Positions 54,060 through 62,328 of a DNA stretch of 64,000 nt are shown here, piece by piece. The position numbers and the translations under genes were made by a program. The notes beneath the pieces are model-generated. The model saw only the letters and a program-made list of their open reading frames with translations, was not told the origin of the DNA and did not search any database. Source of the DNA: Streptomyces sp. NRRL B-3428 (GTDB lineage: Bacteria; Actinomycetota; Actinomycetes; Streptomycetales; Streptomycetaceae); NCBI GenBank assembly GCA_000721375.1, contig JOGW01000001.1, positions 372,001-436,000 on the forward strand. Direction: 5' to 3'. Position 1 is the first letter of the stretch, and every line of letters begins with the position of its first letter.

Positions 54060-54509
54060 ATGACGATCAAGAAGACCGTAAGCAAGGGCCTGTTCGCGGC
54101 GGTGGCCGCGGGCGCACTGCTCGTCGGCGCGGCGGGCGTCTCCGTCGCCGCGGACCACGACACGGAGCGTCAGGCCACGGCCCGTGCGCTGCCGGGCAAC
54201 TGGATGTACCTGGGCGTGATGGAGGGGGACGGCGCCTTCGGCGATCTGCAGGCCCGCCTCCTGCGCTGCCCGCCCGGCAAGGGCAACGGCCACCCCGACG
54301 CGGGCGCCGCGTGCCGCGCGCTGGCCAAGGCCAAGGGCGAGATCGCCAACATCAAGCCGGCCGACGTGGCCTGCCCGATGATCTACAAGCCGGTCACGGC
54401 GGTCGCCTACGGCATGTGGGACGGCAGCCGCCGTATCTACGCCAAGAGCTTCTCCAACGACTGCGTGATGGGCGCGGCGACCGGCAAGGTCTTCTCGCTC
54501 TCCGAGTAG
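54060..54509 (+). CDS. Secreted subtilisin-inhibitor-like (SSI) protein
   Basis: This 149-residue exported protein has a signal peptide (about 1-30) and an SSI-type inhibitor domain. The four conserved Cys are at 70, 85, 105 and 135, with the reactive-loop segment ACPMIYKPV. By analogy with SSI the scissile bond follows Met107 (P1), pointing to subtilisin-like targets. The end (SFSNDCVMGA...VFSL) also fits. ATG 54060 gives a clean signal but has a weak ribosome-binding site. A strong terminator follows. Confidence 0.88.
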   Translation: MTIKKTVSKGLFAAVAAGALLVGAAGVSVAADHDTERQATARALPGNWMYLGVMEGDGAFGDLQARLLRCPPGKGNGHPDAGAACRALAKAKGEIANIKPADVACPMIYKPVTAVAYGMWDGSRRIYAKSFSNDCVMGAATGKVFSLSE

Positions 54510-54537
54510 TTCCGGTAGTTCCGGACGCCGACAAGGA

Positions 54538-54565
54538 CGGGCCGCACGCGCAGGCGTGCGGCCCG
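54538..54565 (+). terminator. Terminator after SSI gene
   Basis: A perfect 12-bp stem (54538-54549 with 54554-54565) with a GCAG loop is followed by TTTCC. Its right edge merges with a tandem repeat. Confidence 0.8.
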
Positions 54566-54620
54566 TTTCCGTGTTCCGCGGCCCGTTTTCGTGTTCCGCA
54601 GCCGGTTTCCGTGTTCCGCG
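54561..54620. repeat. 20-bp tandem repeat, three copies
   Basis: Units at 54561, 54581 and 54601 each end GTGTTCCGC(G/A) and differ at one to three bases. They fill the gap between the SSI terminator and the carboxypeptidase stop. Confidence 0.88.
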
Positions 54621-54627
54621 GCCGTCC

Positions 54628-55956
54628 TCAGGCCGCGTCAGCGTCCACCCGGGCATGACGCGCGGCCGTCAGGACCGTGCGCGCCTGGTGTTCGACCTGG
54701 TGCTCCAGGGGCACCCACCGCGCGCGGAACGCCGTGGCGAACTCCTCGCACCAGCGCGTCACCAGCCGGTCGAGCTCCGGCGCCGTCGGGTCGCCCTCCG
54801 CCTTCAGTACCCGTAGCAGCATCGCCGCGGCCCGCAGCGGAAGCCGCCGGCCGAAGGCGTCGATGCTGGAGACATACGTCATGGTGGCGTCCGGGGGCGG
54901 CGGAAGCAGCCAGTCGTCGGCAAGGCCGGGGACGAGGTCCAGAGCCCAGCGCGTGGCGCGAAGCAGCGGCGCCAAGGGGTGCGGAGGCTCGGCATCGCTG
55001 CCGCCGTGCGCCCACGAACCCCCGCGTACGCCCGCGGCATCCGACGCCGCGTACTGCTCGGTGTGACGGGCCTGGGACAGCACCTGCTCGACCTGCGCGG
55101 CCTGGGCGCGCAGCCGGTGGGACACATGGCGCAGGGCCGCTCCCGGGTCGGGGTGGCTGTGGTTGTCGTCGACGAGATCGCTGGCCCACATGGGCACTTC
55201 GACGATCGCGGTCATGCCGCCGTAGCGATGGGCGTGGAACCAGGTGGAGCGGGTCACGTCCTCCGGCAGGCTGGGGAAGGGGACTTCGGCGCCCGGCTGC
55301 GGCATCACATGCACCCCGGGACCGGCCACCGGCCACCCCGCGGCGTCCGAGGTGCCCGTCTCGACGGGCAGATGCAGTTGCGCCGCGGACTTCGCGAACG
55401 GCTCGGCGAGACCTGGTATCTCGCGGGTCAACTGCACCCACGTCCCGCCCAGGTCGGTGCCGTGCAACGACACCTGGAGATACGGCTGCAGCTCGTCGAT
55501 CAGCCGCAGCAGGGTGCGCGCCTCCGGCGGCAGCCGGTCGGGCGGCAGCACCGACGGTGCCCACTCGGGCTGTTCGGGCCCGGCCGGGCGGAAGAAGTAC
55601 CGGTGGTAGTCGAGCAGCGAGGCCGGCTTCAGGGAGCGGTGCAGACTCGCTCCGTCCGGGTCCGCGCAGAGCAGGAAGTGCCAGGAGATCCCGTTGCGCA
55701 GCCGGTGGTCGGCGGCGACCCGGCGCGCGAGGTGGAGCGTGGTGGGGCCGCCCACCGGTTCGTTGGCGTGTGCTCCCGCCACCACCAGGACGGCACGGGT
55801 CGCATGCCCCACCGAGAGCAGATGCAAGGGCCGGCCGGCCCGCGAGGTGCCGACGCGGCGCAGCCGGCACAGCCAGGGCTGCTCGGCCGCCAACACCCGT
55901 GCGGACAGGACGAGTTCCTTCACGCTGGGGTAGTGCTGCTCCGTCGTGTGACTCAC
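54628..55956 (-). CDS. M14 zinc carboxypeptidase
   Basis: This 442-residue protein has zinc ligands HANE (GAHANEPVGG) and a later His (VSLHGTDLG), and a candidate catalytic Glu (AIVEVPMW), as in M14 carboxypeptidases. No signal peptide is seen, so it may act inside the cell on peptides or cell-wall fragments. The C-terminal 140 residues are helical and not recognised. GTG 55956 is the start. The gap 55957-56134 holds nothing I can identify. Confidence 0.85.
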   Translation of the reverse strand: MSHTTEQHYPSVKELVLSARVLAAEQPWLCRLRRVGTSRAGRPLHLLSVGHATRAVLVVAGAHANEPVGGPTTLHLARRVAADHRLRNGISWHFLLCADPDGASLHRSLKPASLLDYHRYFFRPAGPEQPEWAPSVLPPDRLPPEARTLLRLIDELQPYLQVSLHGTDLGGTWVQLTREIPGLAEPFAKSAAQLHLPVETGTSDAAGWPVAGPGVHVMPQPGAEVPFPSLPEDVTRSTWFHAHRYGGMTAIVEVPMWASDLVDDNHSHPDPGAALRHVSHRLRAQAAQVEQVLSQARHTEQYAASDAAGVRGGSWAHGGSDAEPPHPLAPLLRATRWALDLVPGLADDWLLPPPPDATMTYVSSIDAFGRRLPLRAAAMLLRVLKAEGDPTAPELDRLVTRWCEEFATAFRARWVPLEHQVEHQARTVLTAARHARVDADAA

Positions 55957-56134
55957 CCCCGTTCAGGGCCGCCGGACGCACCGGACCACCGCTCACCAGC
56001 ACATGAATACGTCGTCGGCCGATGCCGGTCCGATCGCCGGACGGGCCCGCTTCCGCCCGGCGTGCGCACCCGCAGTACCCCATGTGCCGACCCTGCTGTC
56101 AAGGTGGCCTAGGACCCCTCGGGGCACGGAGTGC

Positions 56135-57601
56135 CTACTGCTGGTGCAGTCCGCGACCGGCGAGTGTGAGGAAGGCTTCGCCGACCGCTTCGGAGAGGGT
56201 CGGATGGGCATGGATGTGTCTGGCCACATCGGCTGGTTCGGCGTCCCAGCCCACGATCAGCTGGCTCTCCGCGATCATCTCCGAGACATGCGGTCCGACC
56301 AGGTGCACCCCGAGCACCTGCCCGGCCCCCGACTGCCCGCGGCCGCGCTCGGCGACCACCTTCACCATGCCGCCCTGACCGTGCACCATGCCCTTGGCCA
56401 CGGCCGTCAACGGCATGGTGTTGACCACGACTTCGTGGCCGCGCGCCCGCGCCTCGGCCTCTCCCAGGCCTACCGATGCCGTCTGTGGCGAGGAGTAGGT
56501 GACGCGAGGTACGGCCGCGTAGTCCACGGGCGCGGAAGGCAGCCCGGCCAGCGTCTCGGCGACGAGCAGACCTTCGGCGAACGAGGCGTGCGCGAGGCCG
56601 AGGGAGGGCGGCGGCAGCAGGTCGCCGACCACGTGGATCCCGGGCACGGAGGTCTCCAGGCGCGACCAGTCGGCCGGCGCCACGAACCCCCGCTCGTCGG
56701 TGGTCAGTCCGGCCGCCGCGAGGTTCAGGCCGTCGGTCACCGGCACCCGGCCCACGGCCACGAGCAGCCGCTCGGCCTCCAGGGTCCGCAGCTCGCCGCG
56801 CGTGGTGCGCACGGTGGCCCGTACGCCTGCGTCGAGGACGGTGGCACCTTCGAGCCGGGCTCCTGTCTGCACATCGATACCGCGCTTCTTCAGACCGCGC
56901 GTCAAGTGGCGGCTGACATCGGCGTCTTCGAGCGGTACGAGGCGGTCGGCGGCCTCGATCAGAGTGACCTCGGCACCCATGGAGCGGTGGAAGGAGGCGT
57001 ACTCGACCCCGATCGCACCCCCGCCGAGAATCAGCACGGACGCCGGAAGCCCGGGCGCGAAGAGCGCGTCGTCGCTGGTCACCACGTGCCGTCCGTCGGG
57101 CTCGAGACCCGGCAGCGTACGGGGGCGCGACCCGGTCGCAAGGACGATGCCGCGCCGCGCGGTGTACGTCCGTCCGCCCGCGCGCACGGTGCGCGGCCCG
57201 GTCAACTCGGCGCTCGCGCGCACCACCTGCACGCCCCCGTGGCCGAGGTGCGCCTCGACGCCCTTGTGGTTGCGGGACACGATGTCGTCGCGGGTCGCCA
57301 CCAGCGCGGGCCAGTCCACCGAGTCAAGGGATGCCTTGATCCCCCAGCGCTCACGGGCCTCGGCGATCCCGTCGACGAGTTCGGCGGCGTGCAGCATCGC
57401 CTTGCTGGGGATGCAGCCGCGGTGCAGACAGGTGCCGCCCACCTTGTCGCGTTCGGCGAGGATCACGGTCAGGCCGAGGTGCGCGGCGCGCAGGGCGGTG
57501 GAGTAGCCGCCGGTGCCGCCGCCTATGACGATGACGTCGGCTTCCTGGGGTGCGGCTTCCTGGAATGCGGCTGTCTGAGGTGTTGCGGTCCCGTTGGTCA
57601 T
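56135..57601 (-). CDS. Dihydrolipoyl dehydrogenase-like flavoprotein
   Basis: This 488-residue NAD/FAD enzyme reoxidises dihydrolipoamide in 2-oxoacid dehydrogenase complexes. It has FAD binding (VIVIGGGTGGYSTALRAA), the redox disulfide (GGTCLHRGCIPSK), NAD binding (LILGGGAIGVEYASF) and a C-terminal dimerisation domain (GVHLVGPHVSEMIAE) with an HIHAHPTLSE motif. ATG 57601 has no clear ribosome-binding site, consistent with a leaderless transcript from the promoter just upstream. No other complex subunits are nearby. It is divergent from a LysR regulator. Confidence 0.92.
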   Translation of the reverse strand: MTNGTATPQTAAFQEAAPQEADVIVIGGGTGGYSTALRAAHLGLTVILAERDKVGGTCLHRGCIPSKAMLHAAELVDGIAEARERWGIKASLDSVDWPALVATRDDIVSRNHKGVEAHLGHGGVQVVRASAELTGPRTVRAGGRTYTARRGIVLATGSRPRTLPGLEPDGRHVVTSDDALFAPGLPASVLILGGGAIGVEYASFHRSMGAEVTLIEAADRLVPLEDADVSRHLTRGLKKRGIDVQTGARLEGATVLDAGVRATVRTTRGELRTLEAERLLVAVGRVPVTDGLNLAAAGLTTDERGFVAPADWSRLETSVPGIHVVGDLLPPPSLGLAHASFAEGLLVAETLAGLPSAPVDYAAVPRVTYSSPQTASVGLGEAEARARGHEVVVNTMPLTAVAKGMVHGQGGMVKVVAERGRGQSGAGQVLGVHLVGPHVSEMIAESQLIVGWDAEPADVARHIHAHPTLSEAVGEAFLTLAGRGLHQQ

Positions 57602-57610
57602 GATCCATAG

Positions 57611-57639
57611 CTTGTATCCGAGCCTTGATCCCCGTCCAA
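57611..57639 (-). promoter_or_regulatory. Promoter of dihydrolipoyl dehydrogenase gene
   Basis: On the minus strand TTGGAC (57639-57634) and TACAAG (57616-57611) are 17 bp apart, with the start codon 9 bases beyond the -10. The message would be leaderless or nearly so. Confidence 0.5.
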
Positions 57640-57698
57640 GGCAATGTTCTTGTGGGACCCATGCACGGTGCTTATGAGGCTTGCGGGGGTGGCCGGCG

Positions 57699-58586
57699 AT
57701 GAGTCTTCGGCAGATGGAGTACTTCCTGACGGTGGTCGAGGAGTCCTCGTTCACCCGGGCCGCCGAGCTGCTGCACGTCACACAGCCCGCGCTCTCGCAC
57801 CAGATCAAGGCCCTGGAGAAGTCCGTCGGCGGTCCGCTCCTCGAACGCCTGACGCGGGGGGTCGGGCTCACGCCCATGGGCCGGGCGTTCCTGCCGCACG
57901 CCGAACTCGCCGTCCGCAGCGCCGCCCGTGCCCAGCGCGCCGCCCGCGCCGCCGCCGGAGCCGAGGGCGGTGAGCTGCATGTCGCGGCGCTGCACGCCGT
58001 CGCCGTCGGCCTGCTGCCCGATGTCTTCGCCCGCTGGCGGCGCGCTCACCCCGGAGTCCGGCTGCTGCTCCACGAGTACGGCACCACCGAGGAGCTGGAG
58101 GAGCAGGTCGAACGAGGCGTCGCCGACCTCGCCATCGGGCCCCGCCCGCGGCACTGGACCGGCTCGGTCACCGGCGTCGGCGAGGAGGAGATCGTCCTCG
58201 CCGTGCCCTTCGACGACCGGCTCGCGGGCCGTACCCGGGTCCGGCTCGACGAACTGTCCGAACTGGACTGGGTGCGCTGCGCGATGGAGCCGGTCGTGCA
58301 CGGTCAGCGTTTCCTCGACTGGGCCTGCGCCCAGGCCGGTTTCGCCCCGCGCACCGCCCTGTGGACCGAGCACACCTCGACGGCCGTGCGGATGGCCGCG
58401 GCCGGTGTCGGGATCGCCGCCGCCCCCGCCCATGTCGTACGGGGAGCGGTGGGCGAGGACTGCGCTGTCCTGTCCGTGGAGCCGGCCTGGCGGCGTGAAC
58501 TGACCGTGTTCGCACGGTCGGAGCCGACCGGGGTGCTCGGCGAGTTCGTCACGGTGATGAAGGCGGCGCTCGCTGTGCACGCGTGA
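57699..58586 (+). CDS. LysR-family regulator
   Basis: This 295-residue regulator has an N-terminal winged helix (MEYFLTVVEESSFTRAAELLHVTQPALSHQIKALEK) and a substrate-binding effector domain (about 90-290). It is divergent from the dihydrolipoyl dehydrogenase gene with a gap of 97 bp and may regulate it and itself. ATG 57699 is chosen because it starts the helix-turn-helix as in the family; the earlier GTG/ATG at 57681 adds six residues. Confidence 0.9.
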   Translation: MSLRQMEYFLTVVEESSFTRAAELLHVTQPALSHQIKALEKSVGGPLLERLTRGVGLTPMGRAFLPHAELAVRSAARAQRAARAAAGAEGGELHVAALHAVAVGLLPDVFARWRRAHPGVRLLLHEYGTTEELEEQVERGVADLAIGPRPRHWTGSVTGVGEEEIVLAVPFDDRLAGRTRVRLDELSELDWVRCAMEPVVHGQRFLDWACAQAGFAPRTALWTEHTSTAVRMAAAGVGIAAAPAHVVRGAVGEDCAVLSVEPAWRRELTVFARSEPTGVLGEFVTVMKAALAVHA

Positions 58587-58599
58587 ACACCGAGGACAT

Positions 58600-60975
58600 T
58601 CACCGGCGTACGAGCAGCGAGACCCCCCACGGCCCGAGCAAGTCCTCCACCCGTACGCGCCCTTCATGCACCCGCTCGTCCTCGGTCAGCACATCCGCGT
58701 ACCGCCCGGGCGGCAGCGTCACCGTCGTCTGCCGCCAGCCGCCCGCCTCCGCGAGCCGCAGCGAGAGGCGCGTGGCGAGCGTGACGACGGTGTGCTCGGA
58801 TCCGGTGCGGGCGAAGGCCACACAGTGCTCGGCCGCCGGACCGTCCGTCTCCAGGGGCCGGTAGCCGCCGAACTCGCCGAAACAGTCGGGCAGTTGGCCG
58901 CGCAACCGCAGCGCTTCCATGGTGACGAAGAGCTTCCGCTCGTCGAGCCGCCACCGCTCCCGCTCGTTGCCGAGCCGCTCGAAGCGGAACTCCTGGTAGG
59001 ACACGGGCCGCCGGTTGTCCGGATCGACCAGCGCCACGTACTCGTGCTCGGTGCCCTGATAGAGGTCGGGGACGCCCGGCATCGTGAGATGGAGCAGGGC
59101 GGCGGAGAGCACGTTGGCCTCCTTGTGGTCCCCCAGCTCCTGCAGGAACAGCGAGACCATGTACAGCGCGGGACCGCTCGGCCCGGCGTCCACGAACTGC
59201 TCGATTGCCGCCTCGTACGTCGCGTCGGGCTCCGTCCACGCCGTGAACAGTCCTGCTTCCCGCGCGTGCTTGAGCAGCACGGACCGCAGCCGTTCCGGCT
59301 GCGGGAAGCCGACGCCCACCGAGGTCTGCCAGGCGGTCCAGGCGAGCTGGGGATCGGGCGCGGGAACGCGCGCCGCCATCGCGGTGACCTGCGCGAGCAG
59401 ATCGGCCCAGCGCTGCGGGCATTCGGACAGCGCGGCGATCGTCAGCCGCACATCGGCGCTGCGCTTGGTGTCGTGCGTGGAGAGCACGGTCTGGCCGGTC
59501 GGCCAGTCCCGCTGCATCCGCGTGCAGAAGGCGTGGAAGTCGGCCGGGGTGATGGCGGGGTGTCCCGGATCGCCGCCCACCTCCGCCGCCGAGAGTAGCG
59601 GGGTGTACCGGTAGCAGGCCGTGTCCTCGACGGCCTTCGCACGCAGCGCCGAAGCGGTCTGGGCGAACCGGGCGCGCAGCTCGGTGTGCGCGGCATCGGC
59701 TGCGGGAGCGAGCAGCAACTCCCGTACGAAATCGACGGCGTCGGCCTCCTCGGGCACCGTGAAAGCCGCCCGTGCCTCCATCGCGGCCTCGTCGGTCAGC
59801 ACCCGGCGTACCGCCTCCCCGGTGCCGTACGGCCGGTAGACCGGCAGCCGTACGAGGAGTTCACGCAGTGCGGTGCGCAGCGCCCAGGCTGCGTGGTCGC
59901 GCTGGGCGGGAGCGGTCGCGCAGCGCTGCGCGGCGCGCACCAGACGGTCCACCTCGGTGGCCAGTTCATGCGTGACGACCTTGTACGCGGCCCGGCGCAC
60001 CGTGGCCTGCCACTGACCGCCGCGGTCGGCGGCGGCGCCGGTGAACCGCCGGTACTGGCCGAGGAGTTCGCCCGCGCCGGACGGATCCACGAAGAGCCCG
60101 TCCACATGCCGCAGCGCGTCATATCCGGTCGTGCCCGCCACCGGCCAGCCGGCCTCGAGGTGCTCCCCGTCCGCGAGGATCTTCTCGACCACCGTCCAGC
60201 GCCCGCCCGTGGCCTCGTGCAGCCGCCGCAGATACGCGCCCGGATCCGCGAGCCCGTCGGGATGGTCCACGCGCAGCCCGTCCGCGACCCCCTCGTCCAG
60301 GAGCTGGAGCAGCTTCGCGTGCGTGGCGTCGAAGACCTCCGGGTCCTCGACCCGTACCCCGATCAGATCCGAAATGGTGAAGAACCGGCGGTAGTTGAGC
60401 TCGGTGCGGGCGAGGCGCCACCACGCGAGCCGGTACCACTGGGCGTCGAGCAGCTCGGGCAGCGGACGGTCCTCGGTGCCCTTGCGCAGCGGGAACTCCA
60501 GGTCGTGGTAGCGCAGCACATCACCGTCCACCCGCAGGTCCGCGAGCTCCTCGCCTATCCGGTGGCCGAGCACGGGCAGCAGCAGCTGTCCGCCGCCCGC
60601 CTGCCAGTCGATGTCGAACCAGCGCGCGTACGGCGAGTGCGGGCCCTCTTCGAGCACGCTCCACAGCGCGGGACTGTGCCGCGCTGCGGCCGCCATGTGA
60701 TTGGGGACGATGTCGAGGACCAGGCCGAGACCGTGGGCCCGGGCTGTCGCCGACAGGGCCCGCAGCCCGTCCTCGCCGCCCAGTTCCTCCCGTACCCGCG
60801 TCGGATCCGTGACGTCGTAGCCGTGCCACGATCCCGGCACCGCTTCGAGCACCGGTGAGAGATGAAGATGGGAGACGCCGAGCCGCGCCAGGTAGGGCAC
60901 GGCGGCCTCGGCGGCGGAGAAGGGGAAGTCGGGAGTGAGCTGCAGCCGGTAGGTCGCGGTGGGCACTGTCGTCAT
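58600..60975 (-). CDS. treY: Malto-oligosyltrehalose synthase
   Basis: This 791-residue GH13 enzyme turns the reducing-end alpha-1,4 bond of maltodextrin into an alpha-1,1 bond. It has the N-terminal ATYRLQLTPDFPFSAAE, VLDIVPNHMA, GLRVDHPDGLADP and VVEKILADGE, plus the C-terminal LTMPGVPDLYQGTE. Length is normal. TreZ (50294) then releases trehalose. The end lies 13 bases from the convergent LysR stop. Confidence 0.94.
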   Translation of the reverse strand: MTTVPTATYRLQLTPDFPFSAAEAAVPYLARLGVSHLHLSPVLEAVPGSWHGYDVTDPTRVREELGGEDGLRALSATARAHGLGLVLDIVPNHMAAAARHSPALWSVLEEGPHSPYARWFDIDWQAGGGQLLLPVLGHRIGEELADLRVDGDVLRYHDLEFPLRKGTEDRPLPELLDAQWYRLAWWRLARTELNYRRFFTISDLIGVRVEDPEVFDATHAKLLQLLDEGVADGLRVDHPDGLADPGAYLRRLHEATGGRWTVVEKILADGEHLEAGWPVAGTTGYDALRHVDGLFVDPSGAGELLGQYRRFTGAAADRGGQWQATVRRAAYKVVTHELATEVDRLVRAAQRCATAPAQRDHAAWALRTALRELLVRLPVYRPYGTGEAVRRVLTDEAAMEARAAFTVPEEADAVDFVRELLLAPAADAAHTELRARFAQTASALRAKAVEDTACYRYTPLLSAAEVGGDPGHPAITPADFHAFCTRMQRDWPTGQTVLSTHDTKRSADVRLTIAALSECPQRWADLLAQVTAMAARVPAPDPQLAWTAWQTSVGVGFPQPERLRSVLLKHAREAGLFTAWTEPDATYEAAIEQFVDAGPSGPALYMVSLFLQELGDHKEANVLSAALLHLTMPGVPDLYQGTEHEYVALVDPDNRRPVSYQEFRFERLGNERERWRLDERKLFVTMEALRLRGQLPDCFGEFGGYRPLETDGPAAEHCVAFARTGSEHTVVTLATRLSLRLAEAGGWRQTTVTLPPGRYADVLTEDERVHEGRVRVEDLLGPWGVSLLVRR

Positions 60976-61056
60976 GCGAACGTACGTACCCCGCTACGCG
61001 CCTTTTGTGCCATCACCTCATGCACCCGTCGCGCCGGGTCTGGCTAGCTTCGGACG

Positions 61057-62328
61057 ATGACTCAGGGGAGTGAGGCTCCGCGTAGGAGTCCAGAAGGGAC
61101 ATTCGGTGCTTATCGCCAGGTGATCGGACTGACCGGAGCACTGCTCCCGGCCATGTCGTTCCTCGGGCGACTCCCCACCGCGACCATCCAGATGGGCAGC
61201 GTGCTGCTCGTCGCCGAGACCAGCGGCTCGCTCGGTACGGGCGGCGCCGTCGGCTGTGCGCTCGCGCTCGGGCAGGTGGCGATGGGCCCGTACCTCGGGC
61301 GGCTCGCCGACCGGCGCGGACAGCGGCCCGTGGTGCTGTTCTTCGCGCTGTTCAACGCCCTCGCGATCACCGCCTTCACGCTGGCCGCGCTGTTCGGCCT
61401 GCCGACCCCCGCGCTGATCGCCCTCGGCGCGCTGGCGGGCGCGAGCCAGCCCGGCATCGGACCGCTGGCCCGCGCCCGTATCGTCGCCCTCGCGCGTGCC
61501 CGCGGCGCCGACGACCGCCTCGTCGCCACGGCCTTCTCGCTGGAGGGCACGATGGACGAGCTGTCCTTCGTGCTCGGCCCGGCGCTCGTCGGGATCGCGG
61601 CGGTGGCCGGACATCCCGCATACGCCTTCGCTCTCGCCGCTCTCCTGGTGGCGGTGTGCGGGACGGCCTTCGCGCTGCATCCCTCGGCCGGTGCGGTGCC
61701 TTCGGCGGTACGAACCGCAAGCGCGCGGAGCGGGCAGCGGATGCCCTCCTCGGTCCACGTCGTCCGCGCGGGCCTGGTCTTCCTCGGCATCCTGCTCGGC
61801 TCCTGTGGGGCCGGGATCACCGCGCTCACCCACGAGTTGGGGCAGGAGGGGCAGGCGGGACTCGTGTATGCGGCGATGGGCGTGATGAGCGCGTTCGTCG
61901 GCCTGTCGATGGCGGCGCTCCCCGGGCGCTTCGGCCTGCGGCTGCGCTGGCGGATCGCGACCCTCGCCGCCGCGCTGCTCTCGCTCCCGCTGATCTGGAC
62001 CTCGTCGATGACCGCCCTGTACCTCGTGGTCACGGTCTTCGGCGCGATCTTCGCCCCCAACCTGATCACCGGCTTCGGGCTCACCGAACGCGCCGTGCCC
62101 GAGGAACGGCTCTCCGAGGGCATGACCTTCGCGGTCAGCGCCTTCGTCGGCGGCCAGGCCGTCACCCTCGCCGTCGTGGGGCGGCTCGCGGAGACGTACG
62201 GGGCTCAACTCGCCTTCGTGATCGGCAGTGTGGCGGCCGGTCTTGCCTCCCTGGTCGCTCTCGCGGTCAGGGAGGCCCCCCTTGCCGTACGGGACAAGGA
62301 GCTCACGCCGGCCGCTGCAGCACCGTGA
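61057..62328 (+). CDS. MFS transporter
   Basis: This 423-residue membrane protein has about 12 hydrophobic segments and the loop 2-3 motif GRLADRRGQRPVVLF of the major facilitator superfamily. The substrate is unknown; drug or sugar efflux is typical. It starts 81 bp from the divergent treY start. Its 3' end overlaps the glgX stop by 26 bases on the opposite strand. Confidence 0.88.
   Translation: MTQGSEAPRRSPEGTFGAYRQVIGLTGALLPAMSFLGRLPTATIQMGSVLLVAETSGSLGTGGAVGCALALGQVAMGPYLGRLADRRGQRPVVLFFALFNALAITAFTLAALFGLPTPALIALGALAGASQPGIGPLARARIVALARARGADDRLVATAFSLEGTMDELSFVLGPALVGIAAVAGHPAYAFALAALLVAVCGTAFALHPSAGAVPSAVRTASARSGQRMPSSVHVVRAGLVFLGILLGSCGAGITALTHELGQEGQAGLVYAAMGVMSAFVGLSMAALPGRFGLRLRWRIATLAAALLSLPLIWTSSMTALYLVVTVFGAIFAPNLITGFGLTERAVPEERLSEGMTFAVSAFVGGQAVTLAVVGRLAETYGAQLAFVIGSVAAGLASLVALAVREAPLAVRDKELTPAAAAP

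Noticed and set aside
54561..54620. Tandem repeat as CRISPR array
   Set aside because: Units are directly adjacent with no spacers, and no cas genes occur. The same holds for the other tandem repeats.
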